Positions 37,383-46,550 of a DNA stretch of 64,000 bases are shown piece by piece. A program made the translations under genes and the position numbers. The stretch lies in NCBI GenBank assembly GCA_973895155.1, contig OZ316898.1, forward strand, positions 17,484,001 to 17,548,000, given 5' to 3'. This DNA comes from Marsupella aquatica (taxonomy: Eukaryota; Marchantiophyta). The notes under the pieces are model-generated. The model searched no databases, was not told the DNA's origin, and saw nothing but the letters and a program-made list of their open reading frames with translations. Every line of letters begins with the position of its first letter. Position 1 is the first letter of the stretch.

Positions 37383-37961
37383 ATGGACGTAAGCAGAGTG
37401 GGCCTGCAAGTGCTCTGGGTGTTGTTGGGTACGATAAGCTTGGTACTCAAGGTGCTGGGAGATATGGTCGAGACTCAATTCCAGTATGTACAATGGAAGT
37501 TGAATGTGAGTGCGACTGAGGTAGAAGAGCACCAGGGCGAGAGAGAGGACGAGCCACAGATAGGGGAGCAGGTCAAACAGGTAATGGTGAAAGTCACCCG
37601 AGCGCCTGATGTACAGGGTGCACAGCACACGATACAGCCAGTTGTGCCAACATCCCGCTACTTCAGTGACGATACCACAAGGCGAAAGTACTATGCAGTG
37701 GTGCGGGGATATGTTCCAGGCTTGTATGATTCCTGGGAGGACTGTGAGCCACAAGTAAAGGGGTATAAGGGTCAGGTGTACAAGTCCTTCAAGTCGAGAA
37801 GCGAGGCAGAACGATACTTGCAGGAGAAGTTGCAGCGAGCAGGGGACCACGCAGTCCATGGGCACCGATTTCGAAGCATGGGGCAAGGCAATTTTGGTGG
37901 TCAGCTATATAGATGTGAATACTGCTTAGAGGTATATCACGATGCTACGCATCCTGAGTAG
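37383..37961 (+). CDS. Antisense ORF in copia element with RNase H1-type hybrid-binding domain
   Basis: This ORF of about 192 residues lies on the strand opposite gag-pol, between the 3' LTR and the pol stop, overlapping the pol end by 17 bp. Residues about 5-30 form a hydrophobic stretch (VGLQVLWVLLGTISLVLKVL), a possible membrane segment. Residues about 105-150 read YYAVVRGYVPGLYDSWEDC, VKGYKGQVYKSFKS and EAERYL. This is the pattern of the RNA/DNA hybrid-binding (viroplasmin/Cauli_VI-like) N-domain of RNase H1. A C-terminal CEYC...H...H may bind zinc. The first ATG in frame is at 37383. It could be a captured host gene piece or a regulator of the element; no RNase H catalytic domain follows. 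Whether it is expressed is unknown. Confidence 0.75.
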   Translation: MDVSRVGLQVLWVLLGTISLVLKVLGDMVETQFQYVQWKLNVSATEVEEHQGEREDEPQIGEQVKQVMVKVTRAPDVQGAQHTIQPVVPTSRYFSDDTTRRKYYAVVRGYVPGLYDSWEDCEPQVKGYKGQVYKSFKSRSEAERYLQEKLQRAGDHAVHGHRFRSMGQGNFGGQLYRCEYCLEVYHDATHPE

Positions 37962-40900
37962 CTGCGTTACCCAGGGTAGGTAGAATGTCGCGCAGGGACT
38001 TCATGCCAAGGAATTCACGATGTTTCTCAAACTTCCATCTTGGAAGGGATTTTGTAAGGATATCTGCAGGTTGCTCTGCAGTGGGAATGTACTTAAGCGT
38101 CACTTCTCCTTCCAGGACTCTTTCCCTGATGTAATGGTGCTGGAGTTCGATGTGCTTGGTCCGAGCATGGAAGATGGGGTTCTTCGCCAAATTAATTGAG
38201 CCTTGGTTGTCGCAATGTAGGTTTAGATGAGCATCTTGCAAGGTGGGTTGACTGGCCACCGACAGATTTGAAATCACCTCCTGATTTTGGCAATTCAATG
38301 CCACCCGAATTTCTGGGATGAAGCTCAACTCTGAGAGCAGACGCCTAAGGAAGACAGCTTCTCGAGCTCCTTCCGATAGGGCTCTGTACTCAGCTTCAGT
38401 TGTACTCTGTGAGACCGTTGCTTGTCGTTTGCTCGCCCAAGTAACACTGCCCCCAGCAAATTGGAACACATAGGCCCCAATGGATCTTCGAGTGTCTTTG
38501 CAAGCAGCATGGTCTGAGTCAGTGTAGCCTGAGAGAGACAAAGTTCCAGTTCTCTGGAAGAGTAAGCCGAAATCAATGGTGGATTTGATGTATCTGAGAA
38601 CGTGCCTTGCAGCATCCATGTGTTTTTGTTGTGGAGATGACATAAATCTGCTGAGAATCCCCACCGCATACGCCAAATCCGGTCTGGTGTTAGTTAAGTA
38701 GATCAACTTGCCAACTAACTTGCAGTAGTGAGTGGCATCCACGTCAGGTGATAGCGTATCAGCCGATACATCAAATCCTTCGGGTAGAGGAGTCGCTGCT
38801 CCTTTGCAGTCTTGCATTTCAAATTCCTCCAGGAAGCTTTGGCAGTAGTCACGTTGATGGATGAACATTCCATCGGCCACATCTACAAAATCTATTCCCA
38901 AATACCTGGTGACTTTGCCCAGATCCTTCATTTTGTACTGTTGGCTGAGTTGTGCTTTGACCTCATCAATTTTGGCATCGTCATTGCCAGTGATGAGTAG
39001 GTCATCAACGAAAAGAAGCAGAAGAACAATTTTCCCTCCTTCGTTGATGAAGTACAAATTATGATCAGCAGTGCTCCGGGTCCACCCTTTTGAGCGAAGG
39101 AACCGATCAACTTCCTCATACCATGCACGCGGGGACTGCTTTAAGCCATAGATGGATCGATTTAGCTGGCACACAAGGTGTTCGGATCCTGGGACCTCAA
39201 ATCCTGGTGGTTGCACCATGTAGATTAGTTCCTTGAGCTTGCCGTTCAAGAAAGCCGTGATGACATCCATTTGGCTGATGGACCAGCCAAGAGCTGCAGC
39301 GAGTGCAATAACCAGTCTAATGGTTGACCACTTGACAACCGGTGCGAAAGTGTCCTCAAAATCAACTCCAAAGCGCTGTTCAATACCACGAGCCACCAGG
39401 CGAGCTTTCAGTCGAGTGCGAGTGGGGTTTACTTCTGGCTTCACCCTATACAGCCACCTAGCAGAGATGGCCCTCTTTCCTGGTGGGAGTGCAGTGAGGA
39501 CCCATGTCTCATTTTCGATCAGAGAATCAAATTCTTCTTTCATAGCTGCATTCCACTGAGGGTCCAAACGGGCTTGCTGGAATGAGATGTTTTCATTCAC
39601 AGGGTCGGTAGTCTCGACTAGGCAGACATCAGGGTTGTTGGGTCGAAAATCCAACACGTAATCTTGGCGTAGACGAACTGGGAGTTCCCTTGCACGAGAT
39701 GACTGCCTGCGAATTGGGAATGGCAATGGTAATGTGCTCGTAGGGGTAGAGTCAGCTGGTGCGGGCTCAACTTCAAGAGAAGAATCGACTGGCTCAAGTG
39801 GCTCTAAGTTGGAGTCAGTACTATTACCAGGATCTACAGGCACAGAGTCGGGAGATGCAGGTTCAGATGCAGAGTAGGAATTTTGTTCCTGTGTTGCAGA
39901 AGAGATATAAATGGACTGAGCCGGTGAAATCAATGGTAATTCTGCAGTGGCTTGAGATGGTTTGATGTTGAAGTCAAACATCTTTAACTCATTGAACACA
40001 ACATCACGACTGATGTAGATTTTTCTTTTGATAGGATCATAGCACCTGTATGCTTTCGATTTCTCATCATATCCCACCAATGCAGTCCGAATGGACTTTG
40101 CTGACAGCTTATGTCTCAGTTCACTAGGAACATGAACGTACGCCAGGCATCCAATAATTCTTAGACTAGACAGGTCAGGCTTGGCATTGTATAATTGCTG
40201 GAAAGGTGTGGAGGAGGTCAAAGAGGAAGTGTCACACCTGTTGAGCACATACGTGGCTGATTGAATGAGCTCATCCCATAGGAACGTGGGAGCTCCACTC
40301 GCAATGTGGGCGCTGCGTGCTGCTTCGAGCAGTGTTCGGTTTTTCCTTTCTGCTACTCCATTTTGCTGAGGTGTGCGAGCCGCTGTGAGTTGCCTCTTGA
40401 TCCCTTGTCTGTCGCAAAATTGGCAGAATTCGTTGGACAAGTATTCACCTCCTCGATCTGATCGAACACATTGAATTTTGCTGTCGAATTCATTTTCGAC
40501 CATAGCTTTAAAGTCTTTGAACTTTAAGAAGGCTTCACTTTTGGCTTTCAGGAAATACACCCATGTGTAGCGAGAGAAATCATCCGTGAATGTAAGCAAA
40601 TATTTTGCTTTAGAAAGAGATGAAACAATGAAGGGGCCACAGAGATCCGTATGAACCAATTGCAGTGGTTTGGTTGACCTGTTGGCAGATTTCTTGGGTA
40701 TGCGCTCTCGATGTTGTTTCCCCATGATGCATGTATCACAGACATGATCCTCCAATGGCAGCTTGGGCAGACCTTCAACCAACTCGTTTGAAGACATGTT
40801 GTAAACTCTGCGGAAGTTCACGTGACTGAGCCTTCGGTGCCATAGCTCAAGAGGTGACACATCGCTTTGTGTCTCACTGTCAGCATTGCTCGTAGGTGTG

Positions 40901-42402
40901 TTGGATGGAGGACTGCTGGCATGCTCGTCCGTGTTGTCTACTAATGAAATGTGTATTTCAGAGCACAGCTTGGCATTGCCCTGAATAGACGAGTCTAGTC
41001 GGTATAGACTATTGTGTCTATCCCTTGTTGCCCTCAGAAAGATCTTATTAGGATCTTCTTTATCCAACACGTAGCAATGACGGGAATTAAATAATACATT
41101 GTGGCCTTCATCAGCCAACTGACCAACTGACAAGAGATTGCGAGTCATACCAGGCACGTACAAAACCTTTTTGACCACTTTATTTCCATTGAACTTAGTG
41201 CTGCCTCTTCCAGCAACTGGAATGCGTGCACCAGAGGCAGTAGTTACATTGGAGGTGGATGCGTATGGAACAACGTGATTAAGAGTACTCTTGTTCCCAG
41301 TTACATGAGTACTAGCACCTGAATCAACTAGCCAATCTTGACTAGCTTTGAATTCTGTGAGATTAACTTCTAAGATGCTTCTGTCGGGATCGCTGTCGGA
41401 CTCACATTCTTCAGGTTCCACCGTCTCAGCCACGTTTGCATGGTGCATGCCTTTCTTAATGTCCGCATGCTTGATTTGTAGGCCCTTGATTTGGCTCTCA
41501 ATCTTCTTGAGGCATTCCCCTTCCCAGTGACCAATATGCCCACAGAAATTGCAGGCTTCGGTCTTCCTGGCTGAAGAAGGTGCGCTTCGTCCCCGTCCAC
41601 GATAGTTGTTTCTGCCTCTGCCACGTCCACGAAGAGGGCCACCACGCTGGGTGTTGTAGCTAGTCATCAGTGCTTCTTCGGTGTCGTTGCTCTGTAAAGC
41701 CCGTTGCATTTCTTCGGCCTCAAGGTGACCAATAAGGTCTGAGAATGACAGTGTCGGGAACTGATGCAGCAAGGTACCAAACGACATGATAAATGGCTTC
41801 CAGCTCGCAGGTAATCCTTTGAGAGTGGTGCGGATTAGTTCCTTATCTTCTATAACAAAATTGATGTCACCTAGCTGCATCACCAAGTTGTCAATCTCAC
41901 GAATGTATTCCTCAACACTACTCCCTTCGGACATGTGCATCTTAGACAGTTTATCCCTGAGGATGAGCTGCTTACCCATGGCCACGGATTCAAAACGCGA
42001 TTTCAGCTGCAGCCATATCTTGGCAGGATCGTCAATGTACTTCTTCACGATAGGGAAGATGTGATCCTTGACCGTCTGAGAGAAGATGTAGATTGCTCTT
42101 TCCTTCTTTTCTTCGATTTGCTCTGGCGTGAGTTGCATTGGCTTCGTGGGGTCTGGACTGACCAGCTCGAACCACACTTTATCCTTGCGGAACTGTCGCT
42201 CCACCTTGAAGGACCACCCGATGAAATTCTTACTGCCATCGAGCTTGTCCTTGTCTGCATAGACGAGGCCTTTGTCAAACTCGTAGTGGACATTCTGAGC
42301 TGCAGGAGGTCCAGTGCTTGGCGATGCTTGCTGTGTGCTGCTGCCTGGTGAGGCAGCTTGGGAGCCGCTGCTCTGTGATGATCGCTGTGGGCCGCCAACC
42401 AT
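37945..42402 (-). CDS. Copia gag-pol polyprotein, intact
   Basis: Single frame of 1,485 residues from the ATG at 42402 (an upstream in-frame GTG at 42414 is not needed). Order: gag of the UBN2 type (about 40-260), zinc knuckle CNFCGHIGHWEGEC (about 285), and aspartic protease WLVDSGASTHVTG (about 360). Integrase follows, with H...H...C-x2-C (about 520-560) and catalytic residues in HTDLCGPF, VRSDRGGEY (about 644) and TPQQNGVAERKN. Reverse transcriptase has GLKQSPRAWY and FVDDLLITG (about 1134). RNase H has YTDSDHAACKDTRRS (about 1296), STTEAEYRAL and HCDNQGSINLAKN. The PR-IN-RT-RH order defines Ty1/copia. No stop or frameshift seen, so the copy could be active. Confidence 0.96.
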   Translation of the reverse strand: MVGGPQRSSQSSGSQAASPGSSTQQASPSTGPPAAQNVHYEFDKGLVYADKDKLDGSKNFIGWSFKVERQFRKDKVWFELVSPDPTKPMQLTPEQIEEKKERAIYIFSQTVKDHIFPIVKKYIDDPAKIWLQLKSRFESVAMGKQLILRDKLSKMHMSEGSSVEEYIREIDNLVMQLGDINFVIEDKELIRTTLKGLPASWKPFIMSFGTLLHQFPTLSFSDLIGHLEAEEMQRALQSNDTEEALMTSYNTQRGGPLRGRGRGRNNYRGRGRSAPSSARKTEACNFCGHIGHWEGECLKKIESQIKGLQIKHADIKKGMHHANVAETVEPEECESDSDPDRSILEVNLTEFKASQDWLVDSGASTHVTGNKSTLNHVVPYASTSNVTTASGARIPVAGRGSTKFNGNKVVKKVLYVPGMTRNLLSVGQLADEGHNVLFNSRHCYVLDKEDPNKIFLRATRDRHNSLYRLDSSIQGNAKLCSEIHISLVDNTDEHASSPPSNTPTSNADSETQSDVSPLELWHRRLSHVNFRRVYNMSSNELVEGLPKLPLEDHVCDTCIMGKQHRERIPKKSANRSTKPLQLVHTDLCGPFIVSSLSKAKYLLTFTDDFSRYTWVYFLKAKSEAFLKFKDFKAMVENEFDSKIQCVRSDRGGEYLSNEFCQFCDRQGIKRQLTAARTPQQNGVAERKNRTLLEAARSAHIASGAPTFLWDELIQSATYVLNRCDTSSLTSSTPFQQLYNAKPDLSSLRIIGCLAYVHVPSELRHKLSAKSIRTALVGYDEKSKAYRCYDPIKRKIYISRDVVFNELKMFDFNIKPSQATAELPLISPAQSIYISSATQEQNSYSASEPASPDSVPVDPGNSTDSNLEPLEPVDSSLEVEPAPADSTPTSTLPLPFPIRRQSSRARELPVRLRQDYVLDFRPNNPDVCLVETTDPVNENISFQQARLDPQWNAAMKEEFDSLIENETWVLTALPPGKRAISARWLYRVKPEVNPTRTRLKARLVARGIEQRFGVDFEDTFAPVVKWSTIRLVIALAAALGWSISQMDVITAFLNGKLKELIYMVQPPGFEVPGSEHLVCQLNRSIYGLKQSPRAWYEEVDRFLRSKGWTRSTADHNLYFINEGGKIVLLLLFVDDLLITGNDDAKIDEVKAQLSQQYKMKDLGKVTRYLGIDFVDVADGMFIHQRDYCQSFLEEFEMQDCKGAATPLPEGFDVSADTLSPDVDATHYCKLVGKLIYLTNTRPDLAYAVGILSRFMSSPQQKHMDAARHVLRYIKSTIDFGLLFQRTGTLSLSGYTDSDHAACKDTRRSIGAYVFQFAGGSVTWASKRQATVSQSTTEAEYRALSEGAREAVFLRRLLSELSFIPEIRVALNCQNQEVISNLSVASQPTLQDAHLNLHCDNQGSINLAKNPIFHARTKHIELQHHYIRERVLEGEVTLKYIPTAEQPADILTKSLPRWKFEKHREFLGMKSLRDILPTLGNAATQDA

Positions 42403-42476
42403 TCTGCTCAGCACATGAGTAACGCTGGGAGATTCTCACCACGATTGTGCTCTGGCAGTCTGTTGCTCTGATACCA

Positions 42477-42742
42477 TGAAGAAACTGACGAGCGCAGCTT
42501 CCCATAATTTACACAGCAAGAATGCAGAATGAACAGTGAATTGGTCCTTAAGAGAGTGGTTGGCGAGAGAATGCGCCGCACCAGATCAGTGAATACTAAT
42601 CGGACCGTAAGTAAGATTAACCCTAAATCTAACGGTAATCACACATATACAGGCCCCCCCAGATAACACCTAAGCGAAGGGGGAACAGACAAAGGAACAG
42701 CAAGTGGCGTATGTACACCGGATGAACGTCGTAAACTTAACA
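42477..42742 (-). repeat. 5' LTR of copia element
   Basis: 266 bp, matches the 3' LTR base for base as far as I can read. The primer-binding site begins at the next base inside. Confidence 0.95.
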
Positions 42743-42846
42743 CCCATTCCTGAAATTGATGATGCGCAGGCACGCCCCCGCAAAAAAAACAATACTGCTT
42801 TCAAAAGTAGTTCAGTGACAGTAATTGATGGTTCCTTCATACTTAC

Positions 42847-43090
42847 CTCGAGCTGCATCTTCACCATGGGCTGTTGTTCCTGCATCAGAGTCTTTGTAGA
42901 GAGGAAGAAAATAGCCATTTGACACTCGGATGAGATTGACCAGTTGTGGATGGAACTCGTGACATTGTCAAGCCCGGCCGTGATGATTGAGTCCTGACCC
43001 CCTTCGACCACTCCCCGACATCCAACCTGCGCGTATTCGTCACCAGGTCTAGCTATGGTGTTAGATGCTTCCCCTGCTGCAACGGGTGTG
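42847..43090 (-). other. Candidate exon of unidentified minus-strand gene or LINE 5' region
   Basis: On minus an open frame of about 80 codons contains RPGDEYAQVGCRG, SSIHNWSISSECQMAIFF and MQEQQPMVKMQLE. It ends exactly at a strong donor, GTAAGT (42846-42841). 98 bp on, TTTCAG precedes GAATGGGTGGAGGAG, the start of the recognisable LINE ORF1. The joined frame stays open. It could be a host exon spliced onto LINE sequence, or a LINE leader with an intron. I do not recognise the protein. Confidence 0.4.
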
Positions 43091-43338
43091 TGTGCCCTTG
43101 GATTGTCTCACTGTACGCATTCCATGCCTTTGGCTCTGAAGATCTTGCTAAGTTTCGCCATTGTGTATGGTGCTGGTCTTTGTTGATAACACTTTGAAAT
43201 CCCAGGGTGGACTCGCCTTTATGAATAGTTGAGTTCTTAGAGAGATGGTTCTTCCAACTGTTGATGTTTATTACGTATCGGTCCTTGTTATCAATTACTT
43301 TTATGTTATGTTACCTTGTTGATTAGGATTCCTTTCTG
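43091..43338. other. Unassigned flank between LINE and DNA transposon copy 2
   Basis: No gene, repeat boundary or LINE target duplication is clear here. The sequence left of copy 2 ends with the TCTG target duplication (43335-43338). Confidence 0.4.
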
Positions 43339-43364
43339 AACACGATTTCGGACCGACCGAGAAG
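43339..43364 (+). repeat. Left terminal inverted repeat of copy 2
   Basis: Starts AACACGATTTCGGACC. It differs from the right repeat at positions 19 and 26 only. Confidence 0.92.
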
Positions 43365-43477
43365 TGTGTCGGAGTTCTCGTTTAGCCCGATCTTGTTTTT
43401 TTCTAAGGCAATGCAATGATCGATAAAACTGACAAAAACTCTCCGAAACGCCACTTTCCTCCATTGCATCACCGCGG

Positions 43478-44130
43478 GAATGCAGGGAGCGATACGTGCA
43501 TCGGGTTTTACATTCCGTCAGTGAAAAAGTCCGAACTGCGAGTAACTTGGTCCGAACCGCGTAATCCAGGAACGACCACGCACTAACCCAAGTAAAGGGG
43601 AAACTTAACCATGGTTAAGGGGAAATTAACCATGGTTTAGAGCGTCTCCTATATAAAGAGGAGCGGGCTGCCCATAAAACGTTTGCTTTCGCTAGAGCAA
43701 ATATCTCCTGACTGAGAGCGAATACCAAACTCCCATCGAGTCTTACATTCCTCCCAAGCGATTCGACTCTTTCTACCGAAAACCCGATAAATTTATCGGA
43801 ACAACCATTCCTGTTCAAGTTCTCCATGTAAGACTAACTAGTCATTTAGTGTAAAATGTCCAGATCCGAGCGGACTACGATAAATTTATCGCATTCTGCA
43901 TTCCTCTATTGCAATCATTTGATCCAGTGTTTAGAGAGGTGTTGCCTTCATTCCGATAAATTTATCGGAGTCTTCATTCCTTTCATGGAAAGAGGAGTAA
44001 TTGAGAATCCGATAAATTTATCGGAGTTGTCATTTTTGTGAAAGATTGAATTCAGGTCTTAGGTGTCTGAGGAAGTCATATTTTCAATTCAAATGCAGAG
44101 TGCGATAAACTTATCGCATCCTCCTGTGAG
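43478..44130 (+). promoter_or_regulatory. Dyad-site cluster and promoter, MT-side end of copy 2
   Basis: The terminal site has core CGATACGTGCATCG (43490-43503) and full arms GGAATGCA and TACATTCC; its flank GGTTTTACAT matches the collapsed terminal site of copy 1. CGATAAATTTATCG cores follow at 43785, 43878, 43954 and 44010, with CGATAAACTTATCG at 44103. Between them TATATAAAG (43650-43658) lies behind two TTAACCATGGTT palindromes (about 43604-43640), the best promoter candidate for this side. Rightward arms such as TGCATTCC or TCATTCC sit at about 5-6 bp. Confidence 0.85.
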
Positions 44131-44772
44131 AATCATTTTCCTTTGTTTTGTTTGGAGACTCATCTTCATCTCTGATGTCGCAGTGTTGTCGGGTTTAGGA
44201 GGCACAACGGAAGGTTGATTGCACTCTGTGGACAACAGGTATTGTGACAAATGGCTCTTCCTTGAAAATCATGTCAAACATGCACGCCGGTTGTACAAGA
44301 GACTCGTGTGACTCAAAGTTCTCCCCATCGGTATAGGAGCATTGTGGATGGGTGGTACTGATCCTGGAGATAGGCAGAATCCTCTCCGCATTGAATTCTG
44401 TGGAATGAATGATGCAGGAGTTCCAATTCGTTCGAGGTTGATGTTAACGGCGTGTTTACATTCTTTGGAGTTTTCTTGTAACTATTGTTGTCGTCGTCTT
44501 GACAACAAGTACCACAAACAGGCTCACTTCTGTTGTAAGATTTGGAACGAAGACCCTTGGGTGAACCTTTCACGATGAGTGTTTCGACCTTTGCATTGAG
44601 GCGCGTCTTGTAAGGACATATTTAAATAAACAAGTCCTACCCTTGCGCAGCGAATATAATACGTGACAAGTCCTAATCGTTAAACTGTCGTGCAGGGTTG
44701 GTACTGTGGATGTGTTCGGTTACACCTGGTGATTGAAGGTATTTTTATTGGTGGTTTTGGTAGCTCTGCTTC

Positions 44773-46349
44773 ATGGTTGCGTCGGAGAATCTAATCGTTG
44801 CAAAGATGGGATCCGTTTTAGCCCACGAGCGTAGGAAATATATTCGAGGAAAAGTGCCCGGTGTGAAATGCGGAAGTTTGTTGAATGGACTTCCCGATCA
44901 ACTCGTTGAATCTCACATTTGGCCCCTCCTAGCCTTGTCTTGCACACAAGATGAACACCTTGGCCTTGACCTAAAACTTCTACCAGAAGAACGACTGACT
45001 CAAATGAGAACAATCATTTGTCTTGGAGCCACCTCAAAGAAATGGAACCATCTTGTTGTTGGTACACAATTTTGGGCGCTATTGAAATATGCAGTCCATG
45101 AGATCAATGACATAAACAAAATGCTCGCAAGCATTCCTAATGCCGACCTTCTCTCAAACATACATATTGCTAGGGTCTTCCGAGAGGAAACTCATTTCCT
45201 CCCTCCCATAGATATGCTTGGGTGCTTTTCATATGAGCAGTTAGATCAGTTTTGTAGAGTTTGGATAAATCTTGGAGAAAGTAGGAAGCGGACAATTCTT
45301 GCATGGCATGGACGAGTCTGAGTGGATGAGGCATTGCTGCGAACATCCGATAAATTTATCGCACTCCTCATTCCTCTAGTCGATTTTGGGTGCTCTAAGG
45401 TTTGCTCGAGAAGAGCTTGTAAAGAAACACTTTGAATGTAATTGACTTTGCCTCCCCTCACTTCGGGTTGTGTGGTCCAGAGTGTATTTGTTTGCGCCTC
45501 TTCGGACGATTAGCTGACAAGTGCATTGGCTTCACAGCCCGTTATACAAGGTACTGTAAAGTTGGATGAAACTTGTAGAATTGTAATTAGTATGTTCTCC
45601 AAAATTTATTCCTGATTTCTATTCGGTGATCAGGCCATGCTCGAGCGACGCATTTTTGTACCCTACCCGGATCCTCCAGAATGGGGGAATGGAGCCATGC
45701 TGGACCAGCTAAGGAGGCTGGATGAGTCACTAATTTTAAAGATATGCAGGCTGGTAGTAAAACCATTTTACCATAACACATTTCACTTCTACGTAGATCA
45801 GGTAGGGGGAGAAATTTATATTCGGTGGGATAGATATGTTGGATTTACTAGAAGAGTTATCCTACTCTTTCTGAAAACCGGTGCAGTAAGACGTTTTATA
45901 CTCCACTGCTGTCATGTTGTGAAGGGCAATCCTGCTAATGAGCCATAATTCTATGCCGACAATAGACGTAGAGCATTCGATGAGATTCAAGATGTGATTG
46001 ACGAGCTGGACAATCCTCTTGCCACCGAGTTTTTTATTGACACTGGTGGGAAACTATATTCATACAAGATTTGTCAACTTCCCCCCAGCCGGTCTGTGCG
46101 CTCTTTAACTTGATCTATGTAAGTTGCCTGTGGACGAACGTCCTTGCCAATGGTGAGATCTGTCCATGCTGCACAAATGCTTGTTGTGACATTCCGTCAC
46201 GCCGGTATTCAGTAGCAGTAGTGAATCCTGAGACTGGTGAAGTTGATTTCCATTGGCTGTGGGCTTATGATCATCGCGTCACTCATATTCCCCAATGGCC
46301 CAAGAAGCGGATCGAACGCTTTGCTCTGGCGAGGTTCAACTATGATTAG
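44773..46349 (+). pseudogene. F-box-like cargo gene of copy 2, probably broken
   Basis: Found only in copy 2. The first ORF (44773-45321, 182 codons) has LNGLPDQLVESHIWPLL and ICLGATSKKWNHLVVG, which together resemble an F-box, the SKP1-binding motif of SCF ubiquitin ligases. A second ORF starts after an AG at about 45634 (MLERRIFVPYPDPPEWGNG). It meets an in-frame TAA at 45946-45948, continues as RAFDEIQDVIDELDNPL, then shifts frame at a C-run (about 46081). It ends with CPCCTNACCDIPSRRYSVAVV, DFHWLWAYDHRVTHIPQWP and TAG at 46347. A gap of about 310 bp between the ORFs, holding a dyad site at 45348-45361, is probably an intron, though its donor is unclear. Resembles captured host coding sequence. 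Confidence 0.55.
45336..45373 (+). promoter_or_regulatory. Dyad site in cargo-gene intron
   Basis: Perfect core CGATAAATTTATCG (45348-45361) with rightward arm TCATTCC 6 bp away. Confidence 0.75.
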
Positions 46350-46433
46350 GGTTTAGGTTTAGGGGTTAAGGTTTGGATTTAGGGTTCCGTAGCTGATTCT
46401 TTGACCTATACACTCGGCCGTCAATTTAAAGAA

Positions 46434-46550
46434 GGCTCACTTTTGCGATAATTTTATCGGTCATTTGCATTGCGGGTCTCTTTGTCCTTGTGTGATGAGA
46501 TGTCGTGTCCACATGTGTTGTGAGATAATTTTATCGCTCTTTGCATTGGA
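46434..46550 (+). promoter_or_regulatory. Two dyad sites just before methyltransferase start, copy 2
   Basis: Cores CGATAATTTTATCG (46446-46459) and AGATAATTTTATCG (46523-46536), each followed by TGCATTG. The second ends 38 bp before the ATG at 46575. Copy 1 also has a site (28306-28319) at this place, which suggests autoregulation. Confidence 0.75.

Larger units (their letters stand above)
37069..42742 (-). mobile_element. Ty1/copia LTR retrotransposon (5,674 bp), intact, minus strand
   Basis: Two 266-bp LTRs (37069-37334 and 42477-42742) read identical by eye, and the target duplication CCCAT lies at 37064-37068 and 42743-42747. The primer-binding site TGGTATCAGAGC is directly inside the 5' LTR (42476-42465 on minus), complementary to initiator tRNA-Met. 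A purine tract (GGACGGGAGGGGG on minus) abuts the 3' LTR at about 37335-37347. One unbroken gag-pol frame is present, plus an antisense ORF. Identical LTRs imply a recent insertion, into LINE ORF1. Confidence 0.96.
19852..43011 (-). mobile_element. L1-type LINE, minus strand, split by copia and DNA transposon copy 1
   Basis: Read on the minus strand, the LINE has ORF1 (from about 43011 or 42750, through the copia insertion, to 35793), ORF2 (about 35590 to 31650) and a long 3' part. The 3' part jumps over DNA transposon copy 1 (20418-30460) and ends with AATAAA (19891-19896) and an 11-nt poly-A (19852-19862). The ACAG duplication at both sides of copy 1 supports continuity of the two LINE pieces. 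The true 5' end and the LINE's own target duplication were not found. Several frameshifts show it is dead. Confidence 0.8.

Noticed and set aside
37444-37961. Antisense ORF as the env gene of a copia (Sireviridae-like) element
   Set aside because: It is on the opposite strand from gag-pol and contains a hybrid-binding domain, not an envelope-like protein.
43265-43285. TTACGTATCGGTCC as a dyad site outside copy 2
   Set aside because: Only a half core, no arms at 5 bp, and it lies outside the inverted repeats.
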